NCBI RefSeq assembly: GCF_000706625.1
Contig: NZ_KL407334.1
Coordinates: 1,308,316-1,372,315 of the forward strand
Direction: 5' to 3'
From: Bartonella koehlerae C-29
GTDB lineage: Bacteria; Pseudomonadota; Alphaproteobacteria; Rhizobiales; Rhizobiaceae
DNA length: 64,000 bases
Within the stretch, counting starts at the first letter, position 1. The number at the start of each line of letters is the position of its first letter. Shown piece by piece: positions 31,042 to 41,967 of this stretch. A model generated the notes under the pieces. It was not told where the DNA came from and made no database searches. It saw nothing but the letters and a program-made list of their open reading frames with translations. A program made the translations under genes and the position numbers.

Positions 31042-31509
31042 TCACCGAACAGCTTCAAGAAAATGAATCTGACCGCCAGCTTTTTCAATTTTAAGACGAG
31101 CAGATTCAGAAGCATAAGAAACATTAAAGAAAATTTTTTCTTTTAACTCACCATCAGAAAGAAGACGGACTCCATCTTTTACACGACGAATAATGCCTGC
31201 TTCTTTCAGTGCAATAATATCAACAGGTTTCTCAATGTTCAACTTTCCTGTATCAACTGCAAATTGAATACGTCCCAAGGAAACTTCGTTATAATCCTTG
31301 GCGAAAAAATTTCTAAATCCACGCTTTGGCAAACGACGATAGATAGGCATTTGACCACCTTCAAAACCATTAAGAGAAACACCAGAACGCGATCTTTGCC
31401 CTTTCACACCGCGACCACCCGTTTTACCAATACCCGAACCGATACCACGGCCAACACGTTTACGATTCCTTTTTGCACCTTTGCAATCACTCAGTTCATT
31501 GAGTTTCAT
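31042..31509 (-). CDS. rplO: 50S ribosomal protein L15
   Basis: Large-subunit assembly protein. The 155-residue sequence has the Gly/Arg-rich N-terminal extension ([19 protein letters not shown]), [15 protein letters not shown] and the globular C-terminal half. It follows rpmD by 20 bases in the standard spc order and precedes secY. Confidence 0.97.
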   Translation of the reverse strand: MKLNELSDCKGAKRNRKRVGRGIGSGIGKTGGRGVKGQRSRSGVSLNGFEGGQMPIYRRLPKRGFRNFFAKDYNEVSLGRIQFAVDTGKLNIEKPVDIIALKEAGIIRRVKDGVRLLSDGELKEKIFFNVSYASESARLKIEKAGGQIHFLEAVR

Positions 31510-31529
31510 TATTTATACTCCCGCGACCT

Positions 31530-31736
31530 TTAATTTTCATCTACAACCCGAACAAGATGCCGAACTTTAGCGATCATCCCTCGTACGCAAAGAGTATCCA
31601 CTAAAACACGCCGCCGATACATTTTATTTAATCCAAGTCCCTTCAAGGTTGCACGCTGAATCTGTGAATTCCGAATCGGACTTCCAATTTGTTCAACCGT
31701 CACAGTTTTGCTATTCTGAGATCTTTTCTGAAGCAT
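31530..31736 (-). CDS. rpmD: 50S ribosomal protein L30
   Basis: A small 68-residue large-subunit protein. [24 protein letters not shown] sequence ([13 protein letters not shown]) is followed by [18 protein letters not shown] and ends HLVRVVDEN, the complete family fold. It lies between rpsE and rplO. The first six or so residues are a species-variable extension. Confidence 0.96.
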   Translation of the reverse strand: MLQKRSQNSKTVTVEQIGSPIRNSQIQRATLKGLGLNKMYRRRVLVDTLCVRGMIAKVRHLVRVVDEN

Positions 31737-31767
31737 TTCTTAATTCCTTTTCTGATAATCCCAGAAA

Positions 31768-32316
31768 CTATCCTTCCGCATCAACCAAATGCTGACGACG
31801 TACCTGCAAAGTCGAATACTTGATACCACGTTGAGCTGCAATATCCCTAGGATGCATCTGACGTTTTAGTGCATCAAAAGTTGCACGCACCATGTTATAA
31901 GGATTTGAAGACCCTAGTGATTTTGCAACAACATCCTGCACACCAAGAGTTTCAAAAATAGCCCGCATTGGTCCCCCAGCAATAATACCGGTACCCGCAG
32001 AAGCAGAACGCAATAAAACACGGCCAGCACCATGACGACCTTCAAGATCATGATGCAAAGTACGTCCAGAGCGAAGTGGAACATAAATCATTGCACGTTT
32101 CGCAGATTCTGTAGCTTTACGAACCGCCTCTGGCACTTCACGTGCTTTACCATGACCAAATCCCACACGTCCCTTTTGATCTCCAACAACAACAAGAGCA
32201 GCAAAACCAAAACGCCGACCACCCTTTACAACTTTAGCAACACGATTGATATAAACAAGCCTATCGACAAATTCACTCTCACGTTCATCTCGCTCATTAC
32301 GTTCTTTTTGTGCCAT
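31768..32316 (-). CDS. rpsE: 30S ribosomal protein S5
   Basis: Small-subunit protein that contributes to decoding accuracy and the helicase activity at mRNA entry. From the ATG at 32314-32316 (AAGGAATTAGGA upstream) it is 182 residues and starts [16 protein letters not shown]. The S5 RNA-binding motif has [18 protein letters not shown], and the C-terminal domain has [20 protein letters not shown]. An upstream in-frame start would add ten residues and is less likely. Confidence 0.96.
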   Translation of the reverse strand: MAQKERNERDERESEFVDRLVYINRVAKVVKGGRRFGFAALVVVGDQKGRVGFGHGKAREVPEAVRKATESAKRAMIYVPLRSGRTLHHDLEGRHGAGRVLLRSASAGTGIIAGGPMRAIFETLGVQDVVAKSLGSSNPYNMVRATFDALKRQMHPRDIAAQRGIKYSTLQVRRQHLVDAEG

Positions 32317-32431
32317 TCCTAATTCCTTTTTCTTTTCCGGAAGCACGTTAACAAAGTCCCACCACTAAAGCAAAGGAACTTAAACGAAACACCCTAAAAT
32401 CTCTTTACCTGAATTTCCTAAATAAAATACC

Positions 32432-32794
32432 TTAGAAGTTCAACCCACCCTCACGAGCAGCTTCAGCCAGAGCTTTTACTCTACCATGGTAAAGATAAGC
32501 ACCACGATCAAAAACCACTTCATTAACACCAGCTTTTTTGGCACGCTCAGCAATTAATTTACCAACAGCAAAGGCAGCCTCTTTATCAGAACCATTTTTT
32601 AACGATTTTCTCAAATCACCATCAAGGGTAGACGCAGAAACAAGCGTATATCCATGCAAATCATCGATAATTTGAGCATATATATTCTGATTTGAACGAT
32701 AAACACTAAACCGCGGACGACCACTAGAAACCATTTTAATTCTACGCCGAACCCGCCTTGCACGACGCTGAATAATGTCCTTAGATGAAACCAT
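32432..32794 (-). CDS. rplR: 50S ribosomal protein L18
   Basis: Binds 5S rRNA in the central protuberance with L5. The 120-residue protein has [19 protein letters not shown] at the basic N-terminus, [17 protein letters not shown] and the typical end [13 protein letters not shown]. It lies between rplF and rpsE with spacings of 12 and 115 bases. Confidence 0.97.
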   Translation of the reverse strand: MVSSKDIIQRRARRVRRRIKMVSSGRPRFSVYRSNQNIYAQIIDDLHGYTLVSASTLDGDLRKSLKNGSDKEAAFAVGKLIAERAKKAGVNEVVFDRGAYLYHGRVKALAEAAREGGLNF

Positions 32795-32806
32795 GATGCA
32801 AAACCC

Positions 32807-33340
32807 TTATTTCTTTTTGCCTTCTTTACGAAAAATACGCTCATCTGCATGCTTAACACCTTTGCCTTTGTAAGGCTCAGGGCTACGATATTCTCGAATT
32901 TCTGCTGCGACTTGCCCAACTTGTTGCTTATCAATTCCAGAAACAACAATTTCTGTAGGCTTAGGAATGTTTACAGTCACACCCGATGGCACTTTATAAA
33001 TCACATCGTGCGAAAAACCTAACGATAACTGAATATCCCTACCCTGCAAAGCAGCACGATAACCAACGCCGTTAATCTCCAACCTTTTTTCAAAACCATC
33101 CTTGACACCACAAAAAATATTTTCAATCATTGAACGCGACATACCCCATTTAGAGCGTGCATCTTTTGATTGGTCGCGGGGTGAAACTGATATAATATTT
33201 TCCTCAAGCTTGACTAAAACCTCATCACTGACAAGATAACTTAGTTCACCTTTCGGACCTTTTGCTTTAACCAACTGACCTTCGACAGTTGCAGTAACAC
33301 CAGAAGGAACTGAAATGGGCTTTTTTCCAATACGAGACAT
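32807..33340 (-). CDS. rplF: 50S ribosomal protein L6
   Basis: Large-subunit protein near the sarcin-ricin loop. The 177-residue sequence starts [15 protein letters not shown] and contains two related domains. The second has the signature [18 protein letters not shown] stretch ([18 protein letters not shown]), where the family's [11 protein letters not shown] motif is clear. It follows rpsH in the spc order. Confidence 0.97.
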   Translation of the reverse strand: MSRIGKKPISVPSGVTATVEGQLVKAKGPKGELSYLVSDEVLVKLEENIISVSPRDQSKDARSKWGMSRSMIENIFCGVKDGFEKRLEINGVGYRAALQGRDIQLSLGFSHDVIYKVPSGVTVNIPKPTEIVVSGIDKQQVGQVAAEIREYRSPEPYKGKGVKHADERIFRKEGKKK

Positions 33341-33378
33341 TGTTCTAACCTATTTTTCTTCTGTTTTCTTAATACAAT

Positions 33379-33777
33379 TTAGAAAACACGACAAAGAAGC
33401 TCTCCACCGACATTTTGCTCACGTGCCTCATGATCCGCCATAACGCCTTTAGGAGTTGATAAAATCGAAATACCAAGACCATTTGCCACATGAGGAATTG
33501 ACTTAGCAGAAACATAGACACGACGACCCGGCTTTGAAACACGTGAAATCTCACGAATAGCGGACAACCCTTCAAGATATTTCAACTCGATTTCAATTTC
33601 AGATTTTCCATCACCTAAATCGACTTGATTATATCCGCGAATATAACCTTCCGACCGAAGAACATCAAGTACACGTGCACGAAGCTTAGAAGCAGGCGTA
33701 ACTACCTTACCTTTTTTACGACCAAGGGCATTACGAATACGTGTTAACATATCACCAAGAGGATCTGACATAGACAT
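33379..33777 (-). CDS. rpsH: 30S ribosomal protein S8
   Basis: Primary 16S-binding protein and, in enteric bacteria, the translational repressor of the spc operon. The ATG at 33775-33777 with AGGAG upstream gives 132 residues starting [17 protein letters not shown]. The end [19 protein letters not shown] is the conserved C-terminal signature. A start seven codons upstream lacks support. The autoregulatory role is inferred from other bacteria. Confidence 0.97.
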   Translation of the reverse strand: MSMSDPLGDMLTRIRNALGRKKGKVVTPASKLRARVLDVLRSEGYIRGYNQVDLGDGKSEIEIELKYLEGLSAIREISRVSKPGRRVYVSAKSIPHVANGLGISILSTPKGVMADHEAREQNVGGELLCRVF

Positions 33778-33791
33778 TGAGTAATCTCCTC

Positions 33792-34097
33792 TCACCAACT
33801 AGACTTAATAATACCGGGAACATGCCCCACAGAACCAAGTTCACGCAACGCAATTCGCGACATTCTTAATTTACGATAATAAGCCCGAGGACGCCCTGAA
33901 ACCTCACAACGATTACGAACACGAACTTTTGCAGAATTACGTGGCAATTCCGCTAAATGAACAGAAGCTTTAAAACGCTCTTCAAGCGAAATCTTCTGAT
34001 CCATAACTATCGCTTTCAAACGTGCACGGCGTGCAGCATAACGCTTCACCATCATCTCACGACGCTTATTTTTCTCAACGGCACTTACTTTGGCCAT
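33792..34097 (-). CDS. rpsN: 30S ribosomal protein S14
   Basis: Head protein of the small subunit. The 101-residue zinc-free form has [20 protein letters not shown] and ends [17 protein letters not shown]. It lacks the CxxC pairs of the short zinc-binding form. It lies between rplE and rpsH. Confidence 0.97.
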   Translation of the reverse strand: MAKVSAVEKNKRREMMVKRYAARRARLKAIVMDQKISLEERFKASVHLAELPRNSAKVRVRNRCEVSGRPRAYYRKLRMSRIALRELGSVGHVPGIIKSSW

Positions 34098-34121
34098 AAT
34101 CTTACCTCACTATGTTTGCCG

Positions 34122-34679
34122 TTACGAACGAAAAGGAAAATTAAAAGCACGCAACAACTCTCGCGCCTCATCATCCGTTTTTGCTGTCGTACAAACGATA
34201 ATATCCATACCCCAAATTTGATCAACCTTATCATAATTGATCTCGGGAAACACAATGTGCTCTCTAATACCCATAGCAAAATTGCCACGACCATCAAAGC
34301 TTTTTGGGTTCAGACCACGAAAATCACGAACCCGCGGAAGTGCGATCGTAACAAGACGATCCAAAAACTCAAACATACGATCTTTACGCAACGTAACTTT
34401 AGCCCCAAGTGGCATGCCTTCACGAACCTTAAAGGTTGCAATAGAATTACGTGCGCGAGTAACAACAGCCTTTTGACCTGTTATGAGTCCCAAATCCTCA
34501 GCAGCAATAGACGGTTTCTTGGAATCGGTAGTTGCCTCACCAATTCCCATATTAACCACAATTTTATCAACCCGTGGAATTTGCATTGCATTTTTATAAT
34601 TAAACTTCTCTTGAAGCGCCTTACGAACCACTTCAAAATAATGCGTTTTCATGCGGGGCGTTTGTTTTTCCTCAGCCAT
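34122..34679 (-). CDS. rplE: 50S ribosomal protein L5
   Basis: 5S rRNA-binding protein of the central protuberance, contacting P-site tRNA. The 185-residue protein has [20 protein letters not shown], the [18 protein letters not shown] stretch and the C-terminal [18 protein letters not shown]. It overlaps the end of rplX by eight bases. Confidence 0.97.
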   Translation of the reverse strand: MAEEKQTPRMKTHYFEVVRKALQEKFNYKNAMQIPRVDKIVVNMGIGEATTDSKKPSIAAEDLGLITGQKAVVTRARNSIATFKVREGMPLGAKVTLRKDRMFEFLDRLVTIALPRVRDFRGLNPKSFDGRGNFAMGIREHIVFPEINYDKVDQIWGMDIIVCTTAKTDDEARELLRAFNFPFRS

Positions 34680-34986
34680 TAATCAACTCTCCCGAACGCT
34701 TGGCAAAACGAACCTTATTACCATCTGCATTCACACGAAAACCCACACGCGTAGGTTTACCATCTTTAGGATCAGCAATGGCCAAATTAGATAAATGAAT
34801 CGAAGCTTCTCTAGAAATAATCCCAGCTTCTTGCTTTTGCGTCTGACGTTGATGACATTTAACCATATTCACACCACGAACAAAAGCTTTACTCTCCTTC
34901 GGATTCACCTTAATCACTTCACCACTACACCCTTTATCCTTACCGGATAAAACAACAACTCTATCACCTTTTCGAATCTTCTGCAT
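34672..34986 (-). CDS. rplX: 50S ribosomal protein L24
   Basis: Assembly-initiator protein of the large subunit. The 104-residue protein has the KOW motif near the N-terminus ([20 protein letters not shown]) and [20 protein letters not shown]. It lies between rplN and rplE and overlaps the latter. Confidence 0.97.
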   Translation of the reverse strand: MQKIRKGDRVVVLSGKDKGCSGEVIKVNPKESKAFVRGVNMVKCHQRQTQKQEAGIISREASIHLSNLAIADPKDGKPTRVGFRVNADGNKVRFAKRSGELING

Positions 34987-34998
34987 AACATTCGCTCC

Positions 34999-35367
34999 TT
35001 ATAACACTTCAGGAGCGAGCGAGATGATCTTCATATGATTCCTACCACGAAGCTCGCGGGGAACTGGTCCAAAAATACGTGTACCGATCGGCTCTTTCTT
35101 ATTATCGACCAAAACAGCAGCATTACCATCAAAACGAATAACACTACCGTCTGCGCGACGAATATCCTTAGCAGTACGAACCACTACAGCCTTCATCACA
35201 TCACCTTTTTTAACACGACCACGAGGAATAGCATCCTTAACCGAAACAACAATAATGTCACCGACCGAAGCATATTTGCGCTTTGAACCGCCTAACACCT
35301 TGATGCACATGACACGACGGGCACCGGAATTATCAGCAACGTCGAGGTTTGTTTGCATCTGAATCAT
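34999..35367 (-). CDS. rplN: 50S ribosomal protein L14
   Basis: Large-subunit protein at the intersubunit bridge with 16S helix 14. The ATG at 35365-35367 (AAGGTGG upstream) gives 122 residues starting [19 protein letters not shown]. The end [20 protein letters not shown] is conserved. The 22 extra in-frame codons upstream do not belong to the family. Confidence 0.97.
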   Translation of the reverse strand: MIQMQTNLDVADNSGARRVMCIKVLGGSKRKYASVGDIIVVSVKDAIPRGRVKKGDVMKAVVVRTAKDIRRADGSVIRFDGNAAVLVDNKKEPIGTRIFGPVPRELRGRNHMKIISLAPEVL

Positions 35368-35511
35368 GATTGGCCACCTTCTCTTAACATTTATATCCGG
35401 CCATGCTCTTAACATACCCGGATTTTCCTGCAAAATAACGATAAAATTCTTGCCCTCAATTCACCAACGGAAAAAACCACTGCTAAATTTAAAAAAAACA
35501 AGCCTGGTTAA

Positions 35512-35751
35512 CTATGCTACACTGTCTTTAACAACAATCCAACGCTTATCTTTCGAAATTGGTTTAGATTCCTGAATAAAAACTTGATCCCCAATCTTGA
35601 ACTGGTTATTCTCGTCATGCGCCTTATACTTTTTAGACTGCCTAACAGTCTTCTTGAGAAGCGGGTGAGAATAACGACGTTCCACTTTGATAACCACAGT
35701 CTTATCGTTTTTATCACTTACAACAACACCTTGCAAAATGCGTTTAGGCAT
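35512..35751 (-). CDS. rpsQ: 30S ribosomal protein S17
   Basis: A 79-residue OB-fold protein of the small-subunit body. [20 protein letters not shown] and [20 protein letters not shown], followed by [16 protein letters not shown], cover the complete family. It lies between rpmC and rplN in the S10 operon. Confidence 0.97.
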   Translation of the reverse strand: MPKRILQGVVVSDKNDKTVVIKVERRYSHPLLKKTVRQSKKYKAHDENNQFKIGDQVFIQESKPISKDKRWIVVKDSVA

Positions 35752-35762
35752 CTCTTATTTCC

Positions 35763-35963
35763 TTAAACCTTACTTTCGTTTATCTTCTGACGAAGAAAAG
35801 TTTTAACGCGCGCAATATCACGCCGAACCTGCTTAACACGCGAAACCTTTTCTAATTGCCCTGTCGCCTTTTGAAAGCGCAAATTAAACTGCTCTTTCTT
35901 TAATTTTGCCAACTCATCTTTCATTTGATCGAGCGCTTGCGCCCCTAATTCCTTGGCTCTCAT
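35763..35963 (-). CDS. rpmC: 50S ribosomal protein L29
   Basis: A 66-residue helical hairpin protein near the peptide exit tunnel, part of the SRP and trigger-factor docking surface with L23. [20 protein letters not shown] and the [16 protein letters not shown] helix are diagnostic. It lies between rplP and rpsQ. Confidence 0.97.
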   Translation of the reverse strand: MRAKELGAQALDQMKDELAKLKKEQFNLRFQKATGQLEKVSRVKQVRRDIARVKTFLRQKINESKV

Positions 35964-35975
35964 CGCTTAACCTCT

Positions 35976-36389
35976 TTATTCAGTAATACGTTGGATGAAA
36001 CGCGTCTTAATAGGTAACTTTGCAGCACCCAATCTTAGTGCTTTACGTGCTACATCTTCAGGAACCCCATCAAGCTCAAACATAATGCGTCCCGGCGCCA
36101 CACGAGCTGCCCAATAATCGACACTTCCTTTACCTTTACCCATACGAACTTCGGTTGGTTTAGATGTAACCGGAAGATCCGGAAAAACACGAATCCACAC
36201 ACGACCAGAACGTTTCATATAACGTGTAATCGCACGACGCGCCGCTTCAATTTGGCGGGCAGTAATCCGCTCCGGTTCAACAGCCTTTAAACCATAAGCA
36301 CCGAAATTTAAATCCGTACCACCTTTCGAAACACCGTGAATACGACCTTTGAACTGTTTACGGAACCTTGTGCGCTTTGGCTGCAACAT
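35976..36389 (-). CDS. rplP: 50S ribosomal protein L16
   Basis: Large-subunit protein at the A-site tRNA elbow. [19 protein letters not shown] opens the 137-residue chain. [20 protein letters not shown] and [19 protein letters not shown] are family signatures. It lies between rpsC and rpmC. Confidence 0.97.
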   Translation of the reverse strand: MLQPKRTRFRKQFKGRIHGVSKGGTDLNFGAYGLKAVEPERITARQIEAARRAITRYMKRSGRVWIRVFPDLPVTSKPTEVRMGKGKGSVDYWAARVAPGRIMFELDGVPEDVARKALRLGAAKLPIKTRFIQRITE

Positions 36390-36424
36390 TGTTCTCTACT
36401 CCAAAATTTAGCTCAATCAAAAAA

Positions 36425-37135
36425 CTAAGCATTTTCCCGGCGACGATTCGATGAAGAACCCGAATGATCTACTTCCGCAGCACGACGTTCTGAAGCCATC
36501 GGATCATACTCGAGAATCTCGCCCTTAAAGACCCAGACCTTAACACCACAAATACCATAAGCAGTCTTAGCTTCTGCTGTACCGTAATCAACATCAGAAC
36601 GCAAGGTATGAAGTGGAACACGACCTTCACGATACCATTCCATACGAGCAATCTCAGCACCACCAAGACGACCAGAACAGTTGATACGAATACCTTCTGC
36701 ACCAAGACGCAGGGCCGATTGAACTGCACGCTTCATTGCACGCCGAAAAGCAACACGACGCTCTAACTGCTGAGCAACGGATTGTGCAATAATTGTCGCA
36801 TCAATCTCTGGTTTATGAATCTCCACAATGTTCAATGAAGTCTCAACATTTGTCATTTCCGAAAGCTTACGACGAAGCTTCTCGATATCAGCACCTTTTT
36901 TACCAATAATCAAACCAGGACGCGCTGAATAAATCGTCACACGACATTTCTTATGAGGACGCTCAATAACAACCTTAGAAACAGCTGCCTGTTTGAGTTC
37001 TTCAAGCACGTATAAACGAATTTTAAAATCCTCATGAAGCAAACGTCCATACTCACCACTATCAGCATACCAACGAGAATCCCAGGTCCGATTAACTCCA
37101 AGACGAAATCCTATTGGATTGATTTTCTGACCCAT
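36425..37135 (-). CDS. rpsC: 30S ribosomal protein S3
   Basis: mRNA-entry protein of the small-subunit head. The KH-type domain shows [20 protein letters not shown]. The C-terminal half has [20 protein letters not shown] and ends in a short basic tail. The length of 236 residues is normal. The start overlaps the rplV stop by one base. Confidence 0.97.
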   Translation of the reverse strand: MGQKINPIGFRLGVNRTWDSRWYADSGEYGRLLHEDFKIRLYVLEELKQAAVSKVVIERPHKKCRVTIYSARPGLIIGKKGADIEKLRRKLSEMTNVETSLNIVEIHKPEIDATIIAQSVAQQLERRVAFRRAMKRAVQSALRLGAEGIRINCSGRLGGAEIARMEWYREGRVPLHTLRSDVDYGTAEAKTAYGICGVKVWVFKGEILEYDPMASERRAAEVDHSGSSSNRRRENA

Positions 37136-37524
37136 TATGCGGCCTCCACTTTTTCGGTAGATTCACGAACAATAATAGTAAGATGCGAAAATGAACGTTC
37201 AATGCGACTAGCACGACCACGACCACGAACATGAAAACGCTTCATCACTATCGACTTACCAACATAAGCTTCTGCAACAACAAGCGAATCAATATCAAGA
37301 TCGTGGTTATTCTCTGCATTTGCAATTGCTGATTCAAGAGTTTTTTTCACCGTTCCAGCAATACGTTTACGTGAAAACGTCAAATCAGCTAGTGCAGCAC
37401 TAACTCTTTTACCACGAATCATCGCAGCAACTAAATTAAGTTTTTGCGGACTAACACGAATTGTCCGAGCCACAGCCTTCGCCTCATTATCCTTAAGCTG
37501 GCGCGAAACTTTAGCTTTTCCCAT
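37135..37524 (-). CDS. rplV: 50S ribosomal protein L22
   Basis: Large-subunit protein whose loop lines the exit tunnel. The ATG at 37522-37524 gives 129 residues. [20 protein letters not shown] and the C-terminal [20 protein letters not shown] are diagnostic. The codon just before the chosen start is GTG, which is in frame but would leave less room for the AGAGGAAG site. Confidence 0.96.
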   Translation of the reverse strand: MGKAKVSRQLKDNEAKAVARTIRVSPQKLNLVAAMIRGKRVSAALADLTFSRKRIAGTVKKTLESAIANAENNHDLDIDSLVVAEAYVGKSIVMKRFHVRGRGRASRIERSFSHLTIIVRESTEKVEAA

Positions 37525-37526
37525 CA

Positions 37527-37805
37527 CTACTTCCTCTTCGCTTTCTTGTCTGCACCATGCCCATAATAAGTCCGGGTGGGAGCGAACTCACCAAACTTAT
37601 GCCCAACCATCTCTTCCGAAACGGAAACAGGAATATGTTTATTGCCGTTGTGAACACCAAAAGTCAAACCAACAAACTGTGGTAAAATAGTAGAGCGACG
37701 ACTCCATATTTTTATAACTTCATTGCGTCCACTTGCACGTACCTTCTCTGCTTTACCAAGAAGATAGCCGTCAACAAACGGACCTTTCCAAACTGAACGA
37801 ACCAT
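37527..37805 (-). CDS. rpsS: 30S ribosomal protein S19
   Basis: A 92-residue head protein forming a complex with S13. [16 protein letters not shown] and [20 protein letters not shown] are followed by [20 protein letters not shown], the complete family signature. It lies between rplB and rplV. Confidence 0.97.
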   Translation of the reverse strand: MVRSVWKGPFVDGYLLGKAEKVRASGRNEVIKIWSRRSTILPQFVGLTFGVHNGNKHIPVSVSEEMVGHKFGEFAPTRTYYGHGADKKAKRK

Positions 37806-37820
37806 TTCAGACTACCTTTC

Positions 37821-38654
37821 TCATTTCTTGCGCTGATGACGCGTACGCATAATAAACTTATCAGTGGCTTTATTGGAACGTGTACGCTTACCTTTCGTAG
37901 GTTTACCCCAAGGAGACACTGGATGACGTCCTCCTGATGTACGCCCCTCACCACCACCATGTGGATGATCAACTGGATTCATAGCAACACCACGAACGTG
38001 TGGACGCCTGCCACGCCAACGTGACCTTCCTGCTTTACTATCACTAATGTTTGCATGATCAGGGTTTGAAACAGCACCAACAGTTGCAAAACAACTGCTA
38101 GACACCAAACGCTGTTCACCAGAATTAAGACGAAGAATAGCCATTCCCTGATCTCGCCCAACCAGCTGCGCGTAAGCACCAGCTGAACGTGCAATCTGAC
38201 CACCTTTGCCTGGTTTTATCTCAACATTATGAATAATCGTACCCACTGGCATATTACCAAGCGGCATAGCATTACCTGGCTTAATATCAACATTTAAACC
38301 AGCAATAATAGAATCACCAATATCAAGACGCTGTGGTGCAAGAATATAACTTAATTGTCCATCTTCATAGCGAATTAACGCGATAAAAGCTGTGCGATTC
38401 GGATCATATTCCAAACGTTCAACTTTTGCAGGAACACCACGTTTAAAACGCTTAAAATCAACAAACCTATAGCTACGCTTATGACCACCACCTTGAAAAC
38501 GAGCAGTAACACGACCACGATTATTACGTCCACCTTTCGATGACAAACCTTCAGTCAAAATTTTTACAGACTTACCTTTATAAAGGCAAGAACGATCTAC
38601 GATAACAAGCTGACGCTGCCCCGGCGTAGTTGGATTAAACTGCTTAAGTGCCAT
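37821..38654 (-). CDS. rplB: 50S ribosomal protein L2
   Basis: A highly conserved large-subunit protein needed for subunit association and peptidyl transfer. The 277-residue chain has [40 protein letters not shown] and [20 protein letters not shown]; the last segment contains the universally conserved His near the peptidyl-transferase centre. Confidence 0.98.
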   Translation of the reverse strand: MALKQFNPTTPGQRQLVIVDRSCLYKGKSVKILTEGLSSKGGRNNRGRVTARFQGGGHKRSYRFVDFKRFKRGVPAKVERLEYDPNRTAFIALIRYEDGQLSYILAPQRLDIGDSIIAGLNVDIKPGNAMPLGNMPVGTIIHNVEIKPGKGGQIARSAGAYAQLVGRDQGMAILRLNSGEQRLVSSSCFATVGAVSNPDHANISDSKAGRSRWRGRRPHVRGVAMNPVDHPHGGGEGRTSGGRHPVSPWGKPTKGKRTRSNKATDKFIMRTRHQRKK

Positions 38655-38675
38655 TATTCTTATCTCCGAGCCTCT

Positions 38676-38969
38676 TTAAAGACCTGTCGAAACGTCGATG
38701 GACTGACCTCTCGCCAGCGTGACGATCGCTTTCTTGACATCATTTTGCCGACCGACAATGCCTTTGAAACGCTTCTCTTTACCTTTATGAACTATCGTGT
38801 TAACTGCTTTAACTCTAACACTAAAAAGCGCTTCAACAGCAGCTTTAATCTCAGACTTTGTCGCTTTCGGTACAACATTAAAAACAACTTGATTATACTC
38901 AGAAATCAGAGTCGATTTTTCAGTAATAACTGGACTAACAATTATATCATAATGGCGAAGGTTTTTCAT
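38676..38969 (-). CDS. rplW: 50S ribosomal protein L23
   Basis: Exit-tunnel protein that docks trigger factor and SRP. The 97-residue chain has [20 protein letters not shown], followed by [15 protein letters not shown]. Its start overlaps the rplD stop by four bases. Confidence 0.97.
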   Translation of the reverse strand: MKNLRHYDIIVSPVITEKSTLISEYNQVVFNVVPKATKSEIKAAVEALFSVRVKAVNTIVHKGKEKRFKGIVGRQNDVKKAIVTLARGQSIDVSTGL

Positions 38970-39586
38970 TTAAAACGCTCCTCAAGAGCTTCGACAGCTG
39001 CTTTTGATAAAACAAGTTTGCTGCGACGCAGAATATCATAAACATTAATTCCTTGAATTGGTAAAATATCAATATTAGGAATATTAGATGCTGCACGAAA
39101 AAAATTAGGATCAATCTCGTTGCCACCAACTAAGAGAGCATTATTAAACCCAAGCTTAGAAAAATAAGAAACAAGCATTTTGGTTTTAGTATCCTTAACA
39201 TTCAGCTCATCAATAACAATTAAATCATCTGCTTTTAACTTGGCTGATAAAGCAAGACGCAATCCAAATGCACGAATCTTCTTAGGCAGATCATGTGCAT
39301 GACTACGAGAAATCGGACCATGAGCCTTACCACCACCTCGAAACTGTGGCGCACGAGCAGACGAGTGTCTAGCACGTCCAGTTCCTTTTTGCTTAAACAT
39401 TTTTGCCCCTGTCCGTGACACGTCAGATCTCCCCTGCGACTGATGTGTCCCTTGTTGACGACGCGCAAGCTGCCAACGAACAACACGCTGTAAAATATCC
39501 TCACGCGGCACAAGACCAAAAACACTTTCAGAAACTTTTAACTTACCAGCTTCACTCCCATCAAGGGTTTTCATTAAAAGATCCAT
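38966..39586 (-). CDS. rplD: 50S ribosomal protein L4
   Basis: Exit-tunnel protein and, in enteric bacteria, the autorepressor of the S10 operon. The 206-residue protein has [20 protein letters not shown] and the basic tunnel loop with [20 protein letters not shown]. It abuts rplC (one-base overlap) and overlaps rplW. The S10-leader control seen in E. coli cannot be assumed here. Confidence 0.97.
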   Translation of the reverse strand: MDLLMKTLDGSEAGKLKVSESVFGLVPREDILQRVVRWQLARRQQGTHQSQGRSDVSRTGAKMFKQKGTGRARHSSARAPQFRGGGKAHGPISRSHAHDLPKKIRAFGLRLALSAKLKADDLIVIDELNVKDTKTKMLVSYFSKLGFNNALLVGGNEIDPNFFRAASNIPNIDILPIQGINVYDILRRSKLVLSKAAVEALEERFK

Positions 39587-40326
39587 TATTCATCCCCCTC
39601 AGCTTCAGAGATTGCCATCACCGGAGCAACGATTTCCGTTTTCTCCTTCGCAAGTTGGCGAATACCAGCAGGCCTTGGTGCATTATCAGGAAGAGGCTTT
39701 TTTATAGCGTCCCGCACCAAAATCCAAGCACCTTTAGAGCCAGAAACAGCGCCACGTACTAAAATTAAACCACGCTCAACATCCGTAGAAACAACTTCAA
39801 TATTTTGTGTTGTTACACGGACCTGTCCCATATGGCCAGCCATTTTTTTACCCTTAAATACTTTACCTGGATCTTGACATTGTCCTGTCGAACCATGAGC
39901 ACGATGTGTGATTGAATTACCATGTGAAGCACGGTGGCCACCAAAATTATGCCGTTTCATAACACCAGCAAAACCTTTACCGATAGTCGTACCTGTCACA
40001 TCAACCCTTTGCCCCGGAACAAAATGTTCCGCTGTAATCTCAGTACCGATATCAAGAAGATTATCGGGACTCACACGAAATTCTGCTATCTTGGCTTTTG
40101 GCTCAACGGAAGCCTTAGCAAAATGTCCACGAAGAGCTTGCGAAGTATTTTTCACCTTAGCAAAACCTACACCTAATTGAACAGCAGTATAACCATTCTT
40201 TTCAACTGTACGCTGAGCAATGACTTGACAATTTTCCAAACGAAGTACCGTAACTGGCACATGTTCACCAGCATCATTATAAATACGGGTCATGCCCAGC
40301 TTCTGTGCTATTACACCTGAACGCAT
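39586..40326 (-). CDS. rplC: 50S ribosomal protein L3
   Basis: Large-subunit protein reaching the peptidyl-transferase centre. The ATG at 40324-40326, with an AAGGAA site, gives 246 residues starting [36 protein letters not shown] and [20 protein letters not shown] are the signature. The C-terminal extension rich in Pro/Ala/Glu is typical of alphaproteobacteria. An upstream start would add eight residues. Confidence 0.97.
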   Translation of the reverse strand: MRSGVIAQKLGMTRIYNDAGEHVPVTVLRLENCQVIAQRTVEKNGYTAVQLGVGFAKVKNTSQALRGHFAKASVEPKAKIAEFRVSPDNLLDIGTEITAEHFVPGQRVDVTGTTIGKGFAGVMKRHNFGGHRASHGNSITHRAHGSTGQCQDPGKVFKGKKMAGHMGQVRVTTQNIEVVSTDVERGLILVRGAVSGSKGAWILVRDAIKKPLPDNAPRPAGIRQLAKEKTEIVAPVMAISEAEGDE

Positions 40327-40353
40327 CGGGTCTGTTCCTTCTGTCCTCAAACC

Positions 40354-40662
40354 TCAGAGCTTAATCTCAACATCCACACCAGCAGAAAGATCAAGCTTCA
40401 TAAGCGCATCCACTGTTTGCGGTGTTGGATCAACAATATCAAGAAGACGCTTATGTGTACGCATTTCAAACTGCTCACGGCTCTTCTTATCGATGTGCGG
40501 CCCACGATTGACCGTAAACTTCTCAATCCGCGTTGGAAGCGGAATAGGACCACGGACATTCGCACCAGTACGCTTAGCGGTCGACACAATCTCACGCGTC
40601 GACGCATCAAGAATCCTGTGGTCAAATGCCTTCAAACGAATGCGGATATTTTGACTGTTCAT
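40354..40662 (-). CDS. rpsJ: 30S ribosomal protein S10 (NusE)
   Basis: Head protein that also serves as NusE in transcription antitermination. The ATG at 40660-40662 with AAGGAAAT upstream gives 102 residues, [20 protein letters not shown] onward. [19 protein letters not shown] and the end [20 protein letters not shown] are conserved. The gap of about 65 bases from tuf may hold a separate S10 promoter, but none is obvious. Confidence 0.97.
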   Translation of the reverse strand: MNSQNIRIRLKAFDHRILDASTREIVSTAKRTGANVRGPIPLPTRIEKFTVNRGPHIDKKSREQFEMRTHKRLLDIVDPTPQTVDALMKLDLSAGVDVEIKL

Positions 40663-40727
40663 GCTCTTTATTTCCTTGTTATGCAAAGCGCTTTTAACAA
40701 TAAAGACACTCTTTCAACAACCATTAT

Positions 40728-41903
40728 TTACTCAATGATCTTAGAAACGATACCTGCACCAACAGTACGACCCCCTTCACGAATAGCAAAACGAAGTTTT
40801 TCTTCCATGGCAATCGGAACAATTAGAGAGACATCCATAGCAACATTATCACCAGGCATAACCATTTCTGTACCCTCCGGAAGCGTAACAATCCCCGTCA
40901 CATCTGTGGTACGGAAGTAAAACTGAGGGCGATAATTCGTGAAAAATGGAGTATGACGACCACCTTCATCTTTCGTCAAAATGTAAGCCTCCGCTTTAAA
41001 CCTTGTATGAGGTGTAACCGAAGCAGGCTTCGCCAAAACTTGTCCACGCTCAATCCCTTCACGATCAATACCACGAAGTAGCGCTCCAATATTATCACCC
41101 GCTTGCCCCTGATCCAAAAGCTTGCGGAACATTTCAACCCCTGTAACTGTCGTCTTAGAAGTTGGACGAATGCCGATAATCTCAACTTCTTCACCAACTT
41201 TAATGATACCGCGCTCAACACGACCCGTCACAACAGTCCCACGACCCGAAATCGAAAAAACATCTTCAATTGGCATCAAAAATGGTTGATCAACAGGACG
41301 CTCAGGCGTCGGTATGTAATTATCAACTTCACTCATCAAAAGACGAACCGCATCTTCACCAATGCTTTTATCTTTATCTTCAAGTGCTGCCAAAGCAGAA
41401 CCTTTAACGATCGGAATATCGTCTCCTGGAAAATCATATTTTGATAATAGCTCCCGAATTTCAAGTTCAACAAGCTCCAAAAGCTCATCATCATCAACCT
41501 GATCAACCTTATTGAGAAAAACAACAATCGCTGGAACACCAACCTGACGCGCAAGAAGAATATGCTCACGTGTCTGAGGCATAGGACCATCAGCAGCAGA
41601 AACAACCAAAATCGCACCATCCATTTGCGCTGCGCCTGTGATCATGTTCTTCACATAATCCGCATGACCTGGACAATCAACATGTGCATAATGCCGCTTC
41701 TCTGTTTCATATTCAACATGCGCTGTAGAAATAGTAATTCCACGCGCACGCTCCTCAGGTGCCGCATCAATTTGGTCATAAGCTTTAAATTCACCAAAAT
41801 ATTTCGTAATCGCTGCTGTCAATGAGGTCTTTCCATGGTCAACGTGACCAATCGTACCAATATTAACATGCGGTTTTGTGCGTTCAAATTTGCTCTTTGC
41901 CAT
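40728..41903 (-). CDS. tuf: Elongation factor Tu
   Basis: Delivers aminoacyl-tRNA to the ribosome with GTP. From the ATG at 41901-41903 it is 391 residues and starts [20 protein letters not shown]. GTPase motifs are GHVDHGKT (G1), DCPGH (G3) and NKVD (G4). Domains 2 and 3 follow and end AGIVSKIIE. Rhizobiales often carry a second tuf elsewhere, which this window cannot show. It lies between fusA and rpsJ in the str operon. Confidence 0.98.
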   Translation of the reverse strand: MAKSKFERTKPHVNIGTIGHVDHGKTSLTAAITKYFGEFKAYDQIDAAPEERARGITISTAHVEYETEKRHYAHVDCPGHADYVKNMITGAAQMDGAILVVSAADGPMPQTREHILLARQVGVPAIVVFLNKVDQVDDDELLELVELEIRELLSKYDFPGDDIPIVKGSALAALEDKDKSIGEDAVRLLMSEVDNYIPTPERPVDQPFLMPIEDVFSISGRGTVVTGRVERGIIKVGEEVEIIGIRPTSKTTVTGVEMFRKLLDQGQAGDNIGALLRGIDREGIERGQVLAKPASVTPHTRFKAEAYILTKDEGGRHTPFFTNYRPQFYFRTTDVTGIVTLPEGTEMVMPGDNVAMDVSLIVPIAMEEKLRFAIREGGRTVGAGIVSKIIE

Positions 41904-41967
41904 TTGAGCTCTCCATTTTCGGGTCCAAACCAAGGACTAAGTTAAAAATTAATTACGCTACCTAAAA

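Noticed and set aside
33957-34682. 241-codon plus-strand frame across rpsN and rplE
   Set aside because: It is a shadow of conserved ribosomal protein genes on the other strand.
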